A DNA stretch of 22,563 nt, taken from the NCBI GenBank assembly GCA_040880545.1, contig JBBDIE010000113.1, positions 1 to 22,563 of the forward strand, written 5' to 3'. This stretch comes from M55B112 sp040880545. GTDB lineage: Bacteria > Bacteroidota > Bacteroidia > Bacteroidales > GCA-2748055. This document shows, one piece after another, positions 14,065-22,533 of this stretch (position 1 is its first letter; each line of letters starts with the position of its first letter). A model generated the notes under the pieces. It ran no database searches and was not told the DNA's origin. It was given only the letters and a program-made list of their open reading frames with translations. The translations under genes were made by a program, and so were the position numbers.

Positions 14065-15327
14065 ATGACAGATTTTATACTGGAATTATTCTTATTTATA
14101 TTGATCGGGAGTTTTCTCTTTGACCGGTGGCTCGATCTAAAGAATATGCGACATTCGGTGAGTGAACTGCCCGATGAGTTGTCGGACATTTATGATGATG
14201 AAGCGTATCGGAAAAGCCAGCAATATAAAAAGGAAAACACCCGGTTTTCGTTCTATTCGGGCACATTCAGTCTATTGCTCATGGTCGCAGCTGTAATTTT
14301 CGGGTTATTCGGATTGCTCGATAGATTCCTTGATTCGAGGCTTGAATCGTACTATATTTTGGTACTGCTCTTTTTTGGGGTCCTCGCTTTTGCTTCTGAT
14401 ATAATCTCCATTCCGTTCGAATTATGGGATACTTTTAAAATCGAAGAAAAATTCGGTTTCAACAAAACCACACCGCGGACATATATTTTTGACAAACTGA
14501 AAGGGTGGTTGCTGATGATTATTATTGGCGGTGGAATATTATTACTGATCACCTGGCTCTATCATGTAACCGGTAAATATTTCTGGCTGCTGGCCTGGGG
14601 ATCCATCACGCTCTTTTCCCTGGTGATGAATATGTTTTATTCCAACCTTATCGTCCCTTTGTTTAATAAGCAAACTCCACTTGAGGAGGGATCGCTGCGT
14701 GATGCCATTGAATCTTTTGCCAATAAGGTAGGGTACAGTCTGAAAAATATTTATGTAATTGACGGTTCGAAGCGGTCCAGTAAGGCCAATGCATATTTCA
14801 CCGGATTGGGGCCAAAAAAGCGGATCGTACTTTACGATACATTAATCAATGACCTTACAACCAGGGAGATTGTTGCCGTTCTGGCTCATGAAATAGGCCA
14901 TTATAAGAAAAAGCACAGTCTTACCGGCCTCATTACAGGTATAGTGCAAACAGGTATTATGTTGTACCTGTTCTCTCTGTTTGTGGCTGTACCTGAACTT
15001 TCACAGGCGCTTGGAGGGGAGACTGCTTCATTTCATATCGGACTGATCGGATTTACCATATTATACTCTCCGATCTCTATGATCCTTGGATTTTTCACCA
15101 ACAACTTTTCAAGGCGCCATGAGTACCAGGCCGACTGTTACGCTGTTGAACATTACGAAGGGGATTCCCTGGTTAGCGGGTTAAAAAAACTAAGCAAGAA
15201 CAATCTCAGTAATCTCACACCACATCCGTTGTATGTGTTTTTCCATTATTCACATCCAACCCTGTTGCAAAGAATAAGGGCAATGAAACATGTACAGGCA
15301 GATCATTCAGAAGATATTCACAGATGA
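14065..15327 (+). CDS. M48-family membrane metalloprotease (Ste24/CAAX protease 1-like)
   Basis: A 420-residue integral membrane zinc protease. The zinc motif HEIGH (His275-Glu276-His279) and the downstream glutamate in EYQADCYA (Glu353) are intact. The N-terminal half carries several hydrophobic helices plus the Ste24-type segment FELWDTFKIEEKFGFNKTTPRTYI, and TLINDLTTREIVAVLAHE precedes the active site. In eukaryotes Ste24 trims prenylated proteins; bacterial members are thought to act in membrane-protein quality control, and prenylated substrates are not expected here. The C-terminus has the family pattern HPLYVFFHYSHPTLLQRI. The last 4 bases overlap the cinA start (ATGA), which indicates translational coupling. 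The family call is firm and the substrate unknown. Confidence 0.95.
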   Translation: MTDFILELFLFILIGSFLFDRWLDLKNMRHSVSELPDELSDIYDDEAYRKSQQYKKENTRFSFYSGTFSLLLMVAAVIFGLFGLLDRFLDSRLESYYILVLLFFGVLAFASDIISIPFELWDTFKIEEKFGFNKTTPRTYIFDKLKGWLLMIIIGGGILLLITWLYHVTGKYFWLLAWGSITLFSLVMNMFYSNLIVPLFNKQTPLEEGSLRDAIESFANKVGYSLKNIYVIDGSKRSSKANAYFTGLGPKKRIVLYDTLINDLTTREIVAVLAHEIGHYKKKHSLTGLITGIVQTGIMLYLFSLFVAVPELSQALGGETASFHIGLIGFTILYSPISMILGFFTNNFSRRHEYQADCYAVEHYEGDSLVSGLKKLSKNNLSNLTPHPLYVFFHYSHPTLLQRIRAMKHVQADHSEDIHR

Positions 15328-16583
15328 ACGCAGCGATAGTTACCATTGGCGATGAGATACTGATCGGGCAGGTAACCGACACCAATTCAGTCTGGATTTC
15401 CAGGCAATTCACTTCATTGGGATTGCATATTTATGAGATGGTGAGTATCTCAGATACACCGGAACAGATCATTCTGACCCTGGACAGGCTCATTGGCAAA
15501 GTAGACCTGGTATTGATGACCGGTGGACTGGGTCCAACGAGGGATGACCTTACCAAAGAAGTACTTGCTGGTTATTTTGGAGGAAAACTGGTGGTGAACA
15601 GTGAGGTACGGGCTACCATTGAAACGTTTTTTAAAAAACGGGGGCGCACGATGATCGAATCAAATATTCAGCAGGCAGAGGTACCCGACAATTGCAGGGT
15701 GTTGCCCAACAATCATGGTACAGCGCCTGGTATGTGGTTTGAAAAGGGGGGCACCCATGTGGTTTCCATGCCCGGTGTACCCTATGAGATGAAACCAATG
15801 GTACTGGAACAGGTTATACCTGCATTGGAAAAGGAGATGGACATACCCGTGCTTGTTCACCGGACCATCATGACTCACAGCGTACCGGAGTCGTACCTGG
15901 CTGAAATGATCAGGGAGTGGGAAGACAATCTTCCTGACTGCGTAAAACTGGCTTATCTTCCCCGGCCAGGGATTGTTCGGTTAAGGCTCACCGTGGTTGG
16001 CTCCTGTGCTGAAAACGGACAGCAGATGATCTCCGGACTGATCGCTTCGCTACAGGAGAAGATCGACAATCATATTTTCGCATTCGATGATATCCTGCTG
16101 GAACAAGTGCTTGGTGAAGTATTGAAGGAAAAAGGGTTGATGCTTTCCACCGCCGAAAGTTGTACAGGTGGTAATATTGCACGGCTAATTACATCGGTTC
16201 CAGGTAGTTCAGGATATTTTAAGGGGTCGATGATCGCTTACAGTAACGAGATCAAGCAGCAGGGCCTTGGTGTAGACCCGGGAATACTGGAAGAAGAAGG
16301 TGCAGTAAGTAAAGCGGTGGTGGAGTCCATGGCCACCGGGGCTTTGAGATTATTCGGGAGTGATGTCTCTATTGCTGTGTCAGGAATAGCAGGCCCGGAT
16401 GGGGGTACCAGGGAGAAACCGGTGGGGTTGGTATGGATCGCAGTAGCCGATAAAGCACGTACTTACAGCAAAGAATACAGGTTCGGTGGAAACAGGGAGT
16501 TGATCATTGAACAGGCCAGTATTATGGGCATTGGATTGCTATACAAATTACTCCAGGGTAAGCTGCCCGTACTCAATCGATAA
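15324..16583 (+). CDS. cinA: CinA family protein (NMN deamidase / ADP-ribose pyrophosphatase type)
   Basis: A 419-residue two-domain protein. Residues 1 to about 170 are the MoCF-type (COG1058) domain: AAIVTIGDEILIGQVTDTNS, then LMTGGLGPTRDDLTKE. From about 255 to the end is the CinA C-terminal domain, with TAESCTGGNIARLITSVPG and AVSGIAGPDGGT, the region responsible for nicotinamide mononucleotide deamidase activity in characterised homologues. The N-terminal domain has been linked to ADP-ribose or NMN hydrolysis. The historical competence/damage-inducible name does not imply competence here. Its ATG overlaps the M48 stop, so the two form an operon. A nearby sirtuin also consumes NAD, but that link is only thematic. 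No terminator is visible after it; the 188-base gap to rpmB holds the rpmB promoter. Confidence 0.95.
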   Translation: MNAAIVTIGDEILIGQVTDTNSVWISRQFTSLGLHIYEMVSISDTPEQIILTLDRLIGKVDLVLMTGGLGPTRDDLTKEVLAGYFGGKLVVNSEVRATIETFFKKRGRTMIESNIQQAEVPDNCRVLPNNHGTAPGMWFEKGGTHVVSMPGVPYEMKPMVLEQVIPALEKEMDIPVLVHRTIMTHSVPESYLAEMIREWEDNLPDCVKLAYLPRPGIVRLRLTVVGSCAENGQQMISGLIASLQEKIDNHIFAFDDILLEQVLGEVLKEKGLMLSTAESCTGGNIARLITSVPGSSGYFKGSMIAYSNEIKQQGLGVDPGILEEEGAVSKAVVESMATGALRLFGSDVSIAVSGIAGPDGGTREKPVGLVWIAVADKARTYSKEYRFGGNRELIIEQASIMGIGLLYKLLQGKLPVLNR

Positions 16584-16701
16584 AACTGATCACCAGGTGT
16601 TGTAAACCAATGTATTAGTAGATTATCTGGTTGAAATGAAATTCAGAAAAAACAACCATGTTGCCGATTGTTCATAACTGCATATTTTTTTGGATTAAAA
16701 G

Positions 16702-16734
16702 TTTGAATTTTTCAAATAAAATCACGTACTTTGC
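16702..16734 (+). promoter_or_regulatory. Promoter of the rpmB-rpmG-DUF4295 operon
   Basis: TTTG at 16702-16705, a 21-base spacer, then TACTTTGC at 16727-16734, a close fit to the Bacteroidota -33/-7 pattern with one base fewer between TA and TTTG. Transcription would begin near 16740, giving a leader of about 32 A-rich bases before rpmB. The rest of the gap from 16584 shows no gene or clear structure. Confidence 0.55.
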
Positions 16735-16771
16735 GCCTCGCTAGTGAAAATGAACAGAAATCGTAAAGAAA

Positions 16772-17014
16772 ATGGCTAGAGTTTGTCAGATCACAGGAAA
16801 AAAGGTAATATCGGGAAACAATGTTTCTCACTCCAAAAGAAGAACGAAGCGCAAGTTCTATCCAAACTTATTTGATAAAAAATTCTTTCTTGCAGAAGAG
16901 GAGCGGTATATCCACCTTCGTGTCTCTGCACAGGGAATCAGAAAAATCAATAAGAAAGGATTGAAATCATGTCTTGATGAAGCTAAGGAAAAAGGCTACA
17001 TCGGTTCATATTAA
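16772..17014 (+). CDS. rpmB: 50S ribosomal protein bL28
   Basis: An 80-residue basic protein of the large ribosomal subunit. It opens with ARVCQITGKKVISGNNVSHS, the hallmark of bL28, continues with KRRTKRKFYPNL, and ends with the GLKSCLDEAKEKGYIGSY segment. It lacks the CxxC zinc pair seen in the C-plus form of bL28, so it is the zinc-free type. It is the first gene of a translation operon with rpmG (20 bases after its stop) and the DUF4295 gene. The ATG follows an A-rich stretch with no Shine-Dalgarno, as expected for Bacteroidota. Confidence 0.97.
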   Translation: MARVCQITGKKVISGNNVSHSKRRTKRKFYPNLFDKKFFLAEEERYIHLRVSAQGIRKINKKGLKSCLDEAKEKGYIGSY

Positions 17015-17034
17015 TAATACTTATTTTTTGAAAA

Positions 17035-17223
17035 ATGGCTAAGAAAGGCAAAGGTAACAGGGTACAGGTAATTCTTGAGTGCACCGAGCACAAAGACAGC
17101 GGTATGCCTGGTACATCCAGATATATCAGTACCAAGAGCAGGAAAAATACTCCAGACAGGATGGAGCTTAAAAAATACAACCCGATTCTCAAGAAAGTAA
17201 CACTTCACAGAGAGATTAAGTAA
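17035..17223 (+). CDS. rpmG: 50S ribosomal protein bL33
   Basis: A 62-residue basic protein of the large subunit. It has the family pattern NRVQVILECTEHK, then GTSRYISTKSRKNTPDRMELKKYNP, ending with the basic VTLHREIK tail. Only one cysteine (in LECTE) is present, so this is the zinc-independent form lacking the CxxC pairs of zinc-binding bL33. It sits between rpmB and the DUF4295 gene with gaps of 20 and 11 bases, so the three are surely co-transcribed. Confidence 0.97.
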   Translation: MAKKGKGNRVQVILECTEHKDSGMPGTSRYISTKSRKNTPDRMELKKYNPILKKVTLHREIK

Positions 17224-17234
17224 AACATTGAATT

Positions 17235-17387
17235 ATGGCAAAGAAAGTAGTAGCATCATTGCAAAAGGGAGAAGGCAGGACATTTACCAAGTGTATTAAA
17301 ATGGTAAAATCGCCAAAAACAGGCTCTTATTCATTCGAAGAAGAGGTGGTACACAATGACCACCTAAAGGATTTTTTTGGAAACTAA
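17235..17387 (+). CDS. DUF4295 microprotein, candidate Bacteroidota-specific ribosomal protein (bL38-like)
   Basis: A 50-codon gene starting 12 bases after rpmG. The translation begins MAKKVVASLQKGEGRTF and continues IKMVKSPKTGSYSFEEEVV, ending DHLKDFFGN. This is the pattern of DUF4295, a short family found in Bacteroidota beside rpmB and rpmG. The N-terminal half is basic and the C-terminal half acidic. Its position suggests a ribosomal role. From memory, the Flavobacterium johnsoniae ribosome structure revealed an extra small large-subunit protein, bL38, and DUF4295 may be that protein; I could not check this. Such short genes are often missed. A terminator follows its stop at 17416. Confidence 0.88.
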   Translation: MAKKVVASLQKGEGRTFTKCIKMVKSPKTGSYSFEEEVVHNDHLKDFFGN

Positions 17388-17415
17388 CCAGTTTGCAGAA
17401 CTCGTCAGATATTAG

Positions 17416-17446
17416 AAAAGCTTTCTTTTACAGGAAAGCTTTTTTT
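17416..17446 (+). terminator. Rho-independent terminator after the DUF4295 gene
   Basis: AAAAGCTTTC (17416-17425) pairs perfectly with GAAAGCTTTT (17434-17443) around the 8-base loop TTTTACAG, and the T-run continues to 17446. It lies 28 bases after the DUF4295 stop and only about 20-26 bases before the ftsY start. Confidence 0.8.
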
Positions 17447-17472
17447 ATTATTACAGAATTTTATCAATGATC

Positions 17473-18417
17473 ATGGGACTATTTTCATCAGATAAGAAGA
17501 AAAGTCTGGACAAAGGGCTTGAAAAGACGCGGGAAACTGTCTTTAAGAAACTGTCCAGGGCTGTGGCTGGTAAGTCCCGGGTGGATGATGAAGTATTGGA
17601 TAACCTGGAGGAGGCCCTGATCACTTCGGATGTGGGTGTGGAGACTACGCTACGGATCATTAAACGGATCGAGGATCGTGTACAGCGGGACAAATATCTG
17701 AATACCAGCGAACTTAATAGTATTCTGAGGGATGAGATCATTGCACTGCTCACAGAAAACAACCAGTATAACATGTCCGGTTTCAGTGCTCCGTTACCCA
17801 ACAAGCCGTATGTGATCATGGTGGTAGGAGTAAATGGTGTGGGTAAAACAACCACCATCGGGAAGCTGGCATACCATTTCAAGAACGGGGGAAAGCATGT
17901 AATCCTAGGTGCAGCAGATACATTCAGGGCAGCGGCCGTTGACCAGATCAGTATCTGGGCAGAACGTGTGGGGGTTGAACTTGTCAGGCAGGATATGGGT
18001 TCTGATCCGGCTTCTGTTGCCTATGACACAGTCGCTTCCGGAGTTGCTAAAAATGCCGATGTTGTGATCATCGATACTGCCGGTCGACTGCACAACAAGG
18101 CCAACCTTATGAATGAACTTACAAAGATCAAGCGGGTAATGCAGAAAGTGGTCGCCGATGCACCCCATGAAATACTATTGGTACTGGATGGATCCACCGG
18201 ACAAAATGCATTCGAGCAGGCCCGACAATTCACTGCCGCCACTGAAGTGAATGCCCTGGCGCTCACAAAACTTGATGGTACTGCCAAGGGAGGTGTGGTA
18301 TTGGGCATCTCCGACCAGTTCAAAATACCGGTAAAATATATCGGAATTGGTGAAAAACTGGAAGATCTCCAGGTTTTTAACAGGGAAGTATTTGTTGATA
18401 CACTTTTTGGCAAATAG
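17473..18417 (+). CDS. ftsY: Signal recognition particle receptor FtsY
   Basis: FtsY is the GTPase receptor that docks SRP-bound ribosomes at the inner membrane. The 314-residue product starts MGLFSSDKKKSLDKGLEKTR, matching Bacteroidota FtsY, which lack the long acidic A domain of E. coli. The NG domain has the P-loop GVNGVGKTTTIGKLA (about residues 117-131), DTFRAAAVDQ, DTAGRLHN and TKLDGTAKGG, all intact. An in-frame ATG two codons earlier (17467) is equally usable. The start lies just after a terminator with no room for a promoter between them, so transcription probably comes by read-through from the ribosomal operon or from an undetected promoter. rimO follows after 72 bases. Confidence 0.97.
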   Translation: MGLFSSDKKKSLDKGLEKTRETVFKKLSRAVAGKSRVDDEVLDNLEEALITSDVGVETTLRIIKRIEDRVQRDKYLNTSELNSILRDEIIALLTENNQYNMSGFSAPLPNKPYVIMVVGVNGVGKTTTIGKLAYHFKNGGKHVILGAADTFRAAAVDQISIWAERVGVELVRQDMGSDPASVAYDTVASGVAKNADVVIIDTAGRLHNKANLMNELTKIKRVMQKVVADAPHEILLVLDGSTGQNAFEQARQFTAATEVNALALTKLDGTAKGGVVLGISDQFKIPVKYIGIGEKLEDLQVFNREVFVDTLFGK

Positions 18418-18446
18418 TTATTCCGGGGTGTGCAAAGTATCCCCGA

Positions 18447-18476
18447 TTGCTCCAAAGGAACTGTAAAATAGGTTTT
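18447..18476 (+). promoter_or_regulatory. Weak candidate promoter of rimO
   Basis: TTG at 18447-18449, a 19-base spacer, then TAGGTTTT at 18469-18476, which fits TAnnTTTG except for the last base. It would start transcription a few bases before the rimO ATG at 18490. rimO could equally be co-transcribed with ftsY. Confidence 0.3.
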
Positions 18477-18489
18477 TGAAATAGATTAG

Positions 18490-19776
18490 ATGGTAATAAA
18501 CATCATAACCCTGGGTTGTTCCAAGAACCTGGTTGATTCGGAATATCTGCTGCGTCAGCTTCACACCAATGGTCATAAAGTTCTTCATGATGAAACAAAG
18601 GTTGATGCCGATGTTGTGATACTGAACACCTGTGGTTTTATTTTGGATGCGAAAGAGGAATCTATCAATAGTATTCTTCATTACACAGCGCTTAAAAAGC
18701 AGGGCAGGGTGGGGAAGGTAATCGTGATGGGATGTTTGAGTGAGCGATACAGCGTGGAACTTAAAAAAGAGATGCCGGAAGTGGATGGTTTTTTCGGCGT
18801 TTGGGATCAGAAAGAGATCATCAGCAGCATCGGGGCCAGTTACTTTCCGGAGATGGGGAACGACCGCATTATTACAACCCTTCCACATACTGCTTTTCTG
18901 AAAATATCAGAAGGGTGCAACCGAAGGTGTGCATTTTGTGCCATTCCAGGTATCCGTGGAAATCAACGATCAAAACAGATACATTCTTTACTGGATGAGA
19001 CCAAAACCCTGGCAGACAGGGGGAGCAAAGAGATCATCCTTATCGCGCAGGACCTTACCAACTACGGTATTGACATCAGAGGCAGGAGGGAACTGGCAGA
19101 ATTGCTCAAGCGTATTTCTGCTGTTGAATTGGTTGAGTGGATCAGAATGCATTATGCTTTTCCCACCGGGTTTCAGGAGGAGGTTATCGATTTGATGGCG
19201 AACGACCCGAAAATCTGCAATTACCTGGATATTCCTATTCAGCATGTCAACGACAGGATATTGTCTTTGATGAATCGGGGCCACAACAGGAAGCAACTGG
19301 AAAAACTACTGAACAATTTGAGAAAGAAAGTTCCCGGCGTGGCACTACGCACTACCTTGTTAGTGGGTTTTCCCGGGGAAACGGATGAAGAATTCGAAGA
19401 GTTGTACCAATTTGTGGAGGCTACCAGGTTCGACCGGCTTGGGGTATTCCCATATTCCAGAGAAGATGATACACCCTCGGCCAAATTAACCGATGATGTT
19501 CCCCAGGCGGTAAAAGAAGAGCGGGCCGGAAGGATTATGGAGTTGCAGCAGAAAATTTCTCTGGAGATTAACCAGGAGAAGATCGGTAAAACATTTAAAG
19601 TATTGGTTGACAGTGAGGAATCTGAATATTTTATCGGGAGAACGGAACATGACTCACCCGAGGTGGATAATGAGGTATTTATAGAAAAAATCAGCTCGGT
19701 AAAACCGGGTGATTTTGCCATGGTTAAGATAACGGACGCAGCCGAATTTGACCTTACAGGGACCGTGGTATCATAA
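18490..19776 (+). CDS. rimO: Ribosomal protein uS12 methylthiotransferase RimO
   Basis: A radical-SAM enzyme that adds a methylthio group to a conserved aspartate of ribosomal protein uS12. The 428-residue product has all three parts. The N-terminal MTTase domain has cluster cysteines 10, 48 and 82 (TLGCSKNLVDSE, NTCGF, MGCLSERY). The radical-SAM core has CNRRCAFC (Cys143, Cys147, Cys150) followed by AIPGIRG. The C-terminal part is a TRAM domain (FKVLVDSEE and after). The TLGCSKNLVDSE and AFCAIPGIRG signatures separate RimO from the related tRNA enzymes MiaB and MtaB. It follows ftsY and ends before a bidirectional terminator shared with clpC. Identification is firm. Confidence 0.96.
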   Translation: MVINIITLGCSKNLVDSEYLLRQLHTNGHKVLHDETKVDADVVILNTCGFILDAKEESINSILHYTALKKQGRVGKVIVMGCLSERYSVELKKEMPEVDGFFGVWDQKEIISSIGASYFPEMGNDRIITTLPHTAFLKISEGCNRRCAFCAIPGIRGNQRSKQIHSLLDETKTLADRGSKEIILIAQDLTNYGIDIRGRRELAELLKRISAVELVEWIRMHYAFPTGFQEEVIDLMANDPKICNYLDIPIQHVNDRILSLMNRGHNRKQLEKLLNNLRKKVPGVALRTTLLVGFPGETDEEFEELYQFVEATRFDRLGVFPYSREDDTPSAKLTDDVPQAVKEERAGRIMELQQKISLEINQEKIGKTFKVLVDSEESEYFIGRTEHDSPEVDNEVFIEKISSVKPGDFAMVKITDAAEFDLTGTVVS

Positions 19777-19806
19777 AAAAGGGCAGCCTTGTTCAGACCG
19801 CCCTTT
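19775..19806. terminator. Bidirectional terminator between rimO and clpC
   Basis: AAAGGGC (19778-19784) pairs with GCCCTTT (19800-19806) across a 15-base loop. Read toward clpC's downstream side (minus strand) the stem is followed by a run of six T (complement of 19775-19780). Read on the plus strand it is followed by GTTT. It fits the convergent end of the two genes. Confidence 0.65.
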
Positions 19807-19831
19807 GTTTAATTTGTTAAACAGGACCTGA

Positions 19832-22459
19832 TTATTCTTTCACTTCATCCTTGATTCCGTTCTGGCTTTCCTTACCAGTTTTACCAGACTTCCCTGATTT
19901 ACTGCTTGCCGGCAGCTCTTTTTTGGCAGCGGGCAATTCACTGGTCCGGCTGATATCCACTGTGATCTCCTCTTTTTCCTTGTCGAAATCAACAATCAGG
20001 CTGTCGCCCTCTGCCAGGGAAGATTTTATGATCGTTTCTGCCATGGGGTCTTCCAGGTATTTCTGGATGGCCCTTTTCAACGGACGGGCACCAAACTGTA
20101 TGTCATAACCCTTCTCCAGTACATAATCTTTCGCTTCGTCCGACAGGGTGATCTGGTAACCCAGTGAATTCACACGGTCGTACAGTCCCCTCAATTCAAT
20201 ATCTATGATCTTATGGATATCTTCGCGGGAAAGTGTATTAAACAGAACCACATCATCGATCCGGTTCAGGAACTCCGGAGCAAAAGCTCTTTTCAGTGCT
20301 TTCTGAATTACCGCCTTGGTATGTTCGTTGACGGTATTCTGCTTAGCCTGGGTGGTAAATCCGACACCCTGTCCAAAATCTTTCAGTTCACGGCTTCCAA
20401 TATTGGAGGTCATAATAACGATGGAATTCCTGAAGTCAACTTTTCTTCCGAGTCCGTCGGTCAAGTGTCCTTCATCCAATACCTGCAGGAGAATATTGAA
20501 CACATCAGGATGGGCCTTTTCAATCTCATCCAGAAGTACAACCGCATATGGTTTTCTCCTTACTTTTTCTGTCAGTTGTCCACCCTCTTCATAACCAACA
20601 TATCCCGGAGGGGCGCCCATGAGTCTGGAAACGGAAAATTTTTCCATGTATTCACTCATGTCAAGCCTGATCAGGTTATCCACAGTATCAAACAGGTATT
20701 TGGCCAGTACTTTGGCCAGCTGGGTTTTACCAACACCTGTGGGGCCGAGGAATACAAATGTACCTATAGGTTTATTGGGATCTTTTAACCCGGCTCTGTT
20801 TCGCTGAATCGATTTTACAACTTTTCCGATCGCTTCATCCTGTCCGATCACGCTACCTTTCATCTCTTCAGCCATATGCAGCAATCTGGTGCCTTCTGCC
20901 TGTGCGATCCTTTGCACAGGAACACCGGTCATCATGGCTACCACTTCAGCCACTTTCTCTTCATCCACGGTTTCTCTGTTCTGGGCCAGTTCCTTTTCCC
21001 ATTTACGTTTTTCCGAGTCAAGCAATTCAAGCAACTCTTTCTCCTTATCCCTGAAGCTGGCCGCCTTTTCAAAATTTTGATTTTTCACAGCCTGGATCTT
21101 CTCTTGCTTTGTTTTCTCCATGTCAGCTTCCAGATTTACCACCCGCTCCGGAACTACGATGTTGGAAATATGCACACGTGATCCTGACTCATCCAGGGCA
21201 TCTATTGCCTTGTCGGGCAGGTGCCGGTCGCTGATATAGCGCTGGGTAAGCTTCACACATGCGTCTATGGCTTCCGGGGTATAATTGACATTATGATGAT
21301 CTTCGTAACGTTCCTTGATATTATTCAGGATATCGATGGTCTCTTCAACAGAGGTGGGTTCAACCATGACTTTCTGAAACCTTCTCTCCAGTGCACCGTC
21401 TTTTTCGATATGCTGGCGGTACTCATCCAGGGTGGTTGCCCCGATACACTGAATTTCACCTCTTGCCAATGCTGGTTTCAGCATATTGGCTGCATCGAGT
21501 GAGCCTGTGGCCCCGCCTGCACCTACGATGGTATGGATCTCATCGATAAATAGAATGATATCAGAATTTTTATTCAGTTCATTGAGGATCGCTTTCATCC
21601 GTTCCTCAAATTGTCCCCTGTACTTAGTACCTGCAACAATAGAAGCCAGATCGAGTGTTACTACCCGTTTGTCGAATAATACCCTGGAGACCTTCCGCTG
21701 GATGATCCGCAGGGCGAGTCCTTCTGCGATGGCTGATTTACCCACTCCGGGCTCACCAATGAGAATGGGGTTGTTCTTTTTCCTCCTGGAGAGGATCTGT
21801 GCCAGCCGTTCAATTTCGGTTTTACGGCCCACGATAGGATCCAGCCGGTCCTCTTCCGCAGCTTTTGTCAGATCAATTCCGAAATTATCAAGCACGGGAG
21901 TGTCCGATGAAGGTTTTTGCTGTCCACCTGCACTACCGCGACCGCTTCCACCTGCTGGTCCTCCGCTAAATGGTCCTTTGGGTTCGTCGTCTTCATCACC
22001 CGGGAAATCAGCTTTGCTATCGGGTGCCACACGTTCCAGTTCCTGTTTTATAAGACTGTATGTTATCCCGTTTTCACGCAGGTAACGTGAAGCATAATTG
22101 TTTTCATCCTTCAGTATGGCCAGTAGAAGGTGGGTCGTATGAACCGTCTTTTCCTTCATAGCCCTGGCTTCCAGGTAAACCAATTTCAGTATCCGTTCTG
22201 CACTTTTCAGTAGGGGAAGACTTTCGGGATCTGCCAGTGGGGCAGGGGTATCGTTTCTGACCGACTTTTCTACGGCAACCCTCAAATCATACAATTCGCC
22301 ACCTAAAATAATCAGTGTTTCAATGGCCTTTCCTTCACCGTCACGCAATAATCCAAGAAATAAATGCTCCACAGCGATATGTGAATTCCCAAGCCTGACG
22401 GCCTCTTCCTTGCTGTAAACCAATACATCTTTTACCCTTTGAGAAAACTGTGCATCCAT
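19832..22459 (-). CDS. clpC: ATP-dependent Clp protease ATP-binding subunit ClpC
   Basis: A HSP100 AAA+ unfoldase that feeds substrates to ClpP. The 875-residue product has the double Clp-N repeat at the N-terminus (FSQRVKDVLVYSKEEA, then HIAVEHLFLGLL). A Gly/Ser-rich linker near residues 165-185 follows, then the first AAA+ domain with Walker A GEPGVGKS (about 235-242). A UVR-type coiled segment (about 446-475) identifies ClpC rather than ClpA or ClpB. The second AAA+ domain has GPTGVGKT (about 571-578), VLLDEIEKAHPD and a D2-small domain. The C-terminal 35 residues form a Lys/Ser-rich tail of low complexity. I chose the ATG at 22459, which gives the conserved MDAQFSQRV start; an in-frame GTG at 22474 adds five residues and is unlikely. 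No ctsR or mcsA/B is adjacent. Confidence 0.96.
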   Translation of the reverse strand: MDAQFSQRVKDVLVYSKEEAVRLGNSHIAVEHLFLGLLRDGEGKAIETLIILGGELYDLRVAVEKSVRNDTPAPLADPESLPLLKSAERILKLVYLEARAMKEKTVHTTHLLLAILKDENNYASRYLRENGITYSLIKQELERVAPDSKADFPGDEDDEPKGPFSGGPAGGSGRGSAGGQQKPSSDTPVLDNFGIDLTKAAEEDRLDPIVGRKTEIERLAQILSRRKKNNPILIGEPGVGKSAIAEGLALRIIQRKVSRVLFDKRVVTLDLASIVAGTKYRGQFEERMKAILNELNKNSDIILFIDEIHTIVGAGGATGSLDAANMLKPALARGEIQCIGATTLDEYRQHIEKDGALERRFQKVMVEPTSVEETIDILNNIKERYEDHHNVNYTPEAIDACVKLTQRYISDRHLPDKAIDALDESGSRVHISNIVVPERVVNLEADMEKTKQEKIQAVKNQNFEKAASFRDKEKELLELLDSEKRKWEKELAQNRETVDEEKVAEVVAMMTGVPVQRIAQAEGTRLLHMAEEMKGSVIGQDEAIGKVVKSIQRNRAGLKDPNKPIGTFVFLGPTGVGKTQLAKVLAKYLFDTVDNLIRLDMSEYMEKFSVSRLMGAPPGYVGYEEGGQLTEKVRRKPYAVVLLDEIEKAHPDVFNILLQVLDEGHLTDGLGRKVDFRNSIVIMTSNIGSRELKDFGQGVGFTTQAKQNTVNEHTKAVIQKALKRAFAPEFLNRIDDVVLFNTLSREDIHKIIDIELRGLYDRVNSLGYQITLSDEAKDYVLEKGYDIQFGARPLKRAIQKYLEDPMAETIIKSSLAEGDSLIVDFDKEKEEITVDISRTSELPAAKKELPASSKSGKSGKTGKESQNGIKDEVKE

Positions 22460-22501
22460 ATATCTATATATCACTTAATATTACATATTCTATTCCAGCT
22501 A

Positions 22502-22533
22502 CAAAGGTACAAATATAGCAATACAACACACAA
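22502..22533 (-). promoter_or_regulatory. Promoter of clpC
   Basis: On the minus strand, TTG (complement of 22531-22533), a 21-base spacer, then TACCTTTG (complement of 22502-22509), an exact Bacteroidota -33/-7 match. Transcription would start near 22495, leaving a leader of about 35 bases before the ATG at 22459. The remaining 30 bases to the window edge show nothing recognisable. Confidence 0.65.

Noticed and set aside
18424..18445. CGGGG/CCCCG hairpin between ftsY and rimO as a terminator
   Set aside because: Stem of 5 bp with a 12-base loop and no U-tract; termination is not supported.
21486..22085. Plus-strand open frame opposite clpC (199 codons)
   Set aside because: Shadow of clpC: Ser/Pro/Arg-rich with no domain and no promoter of its own.
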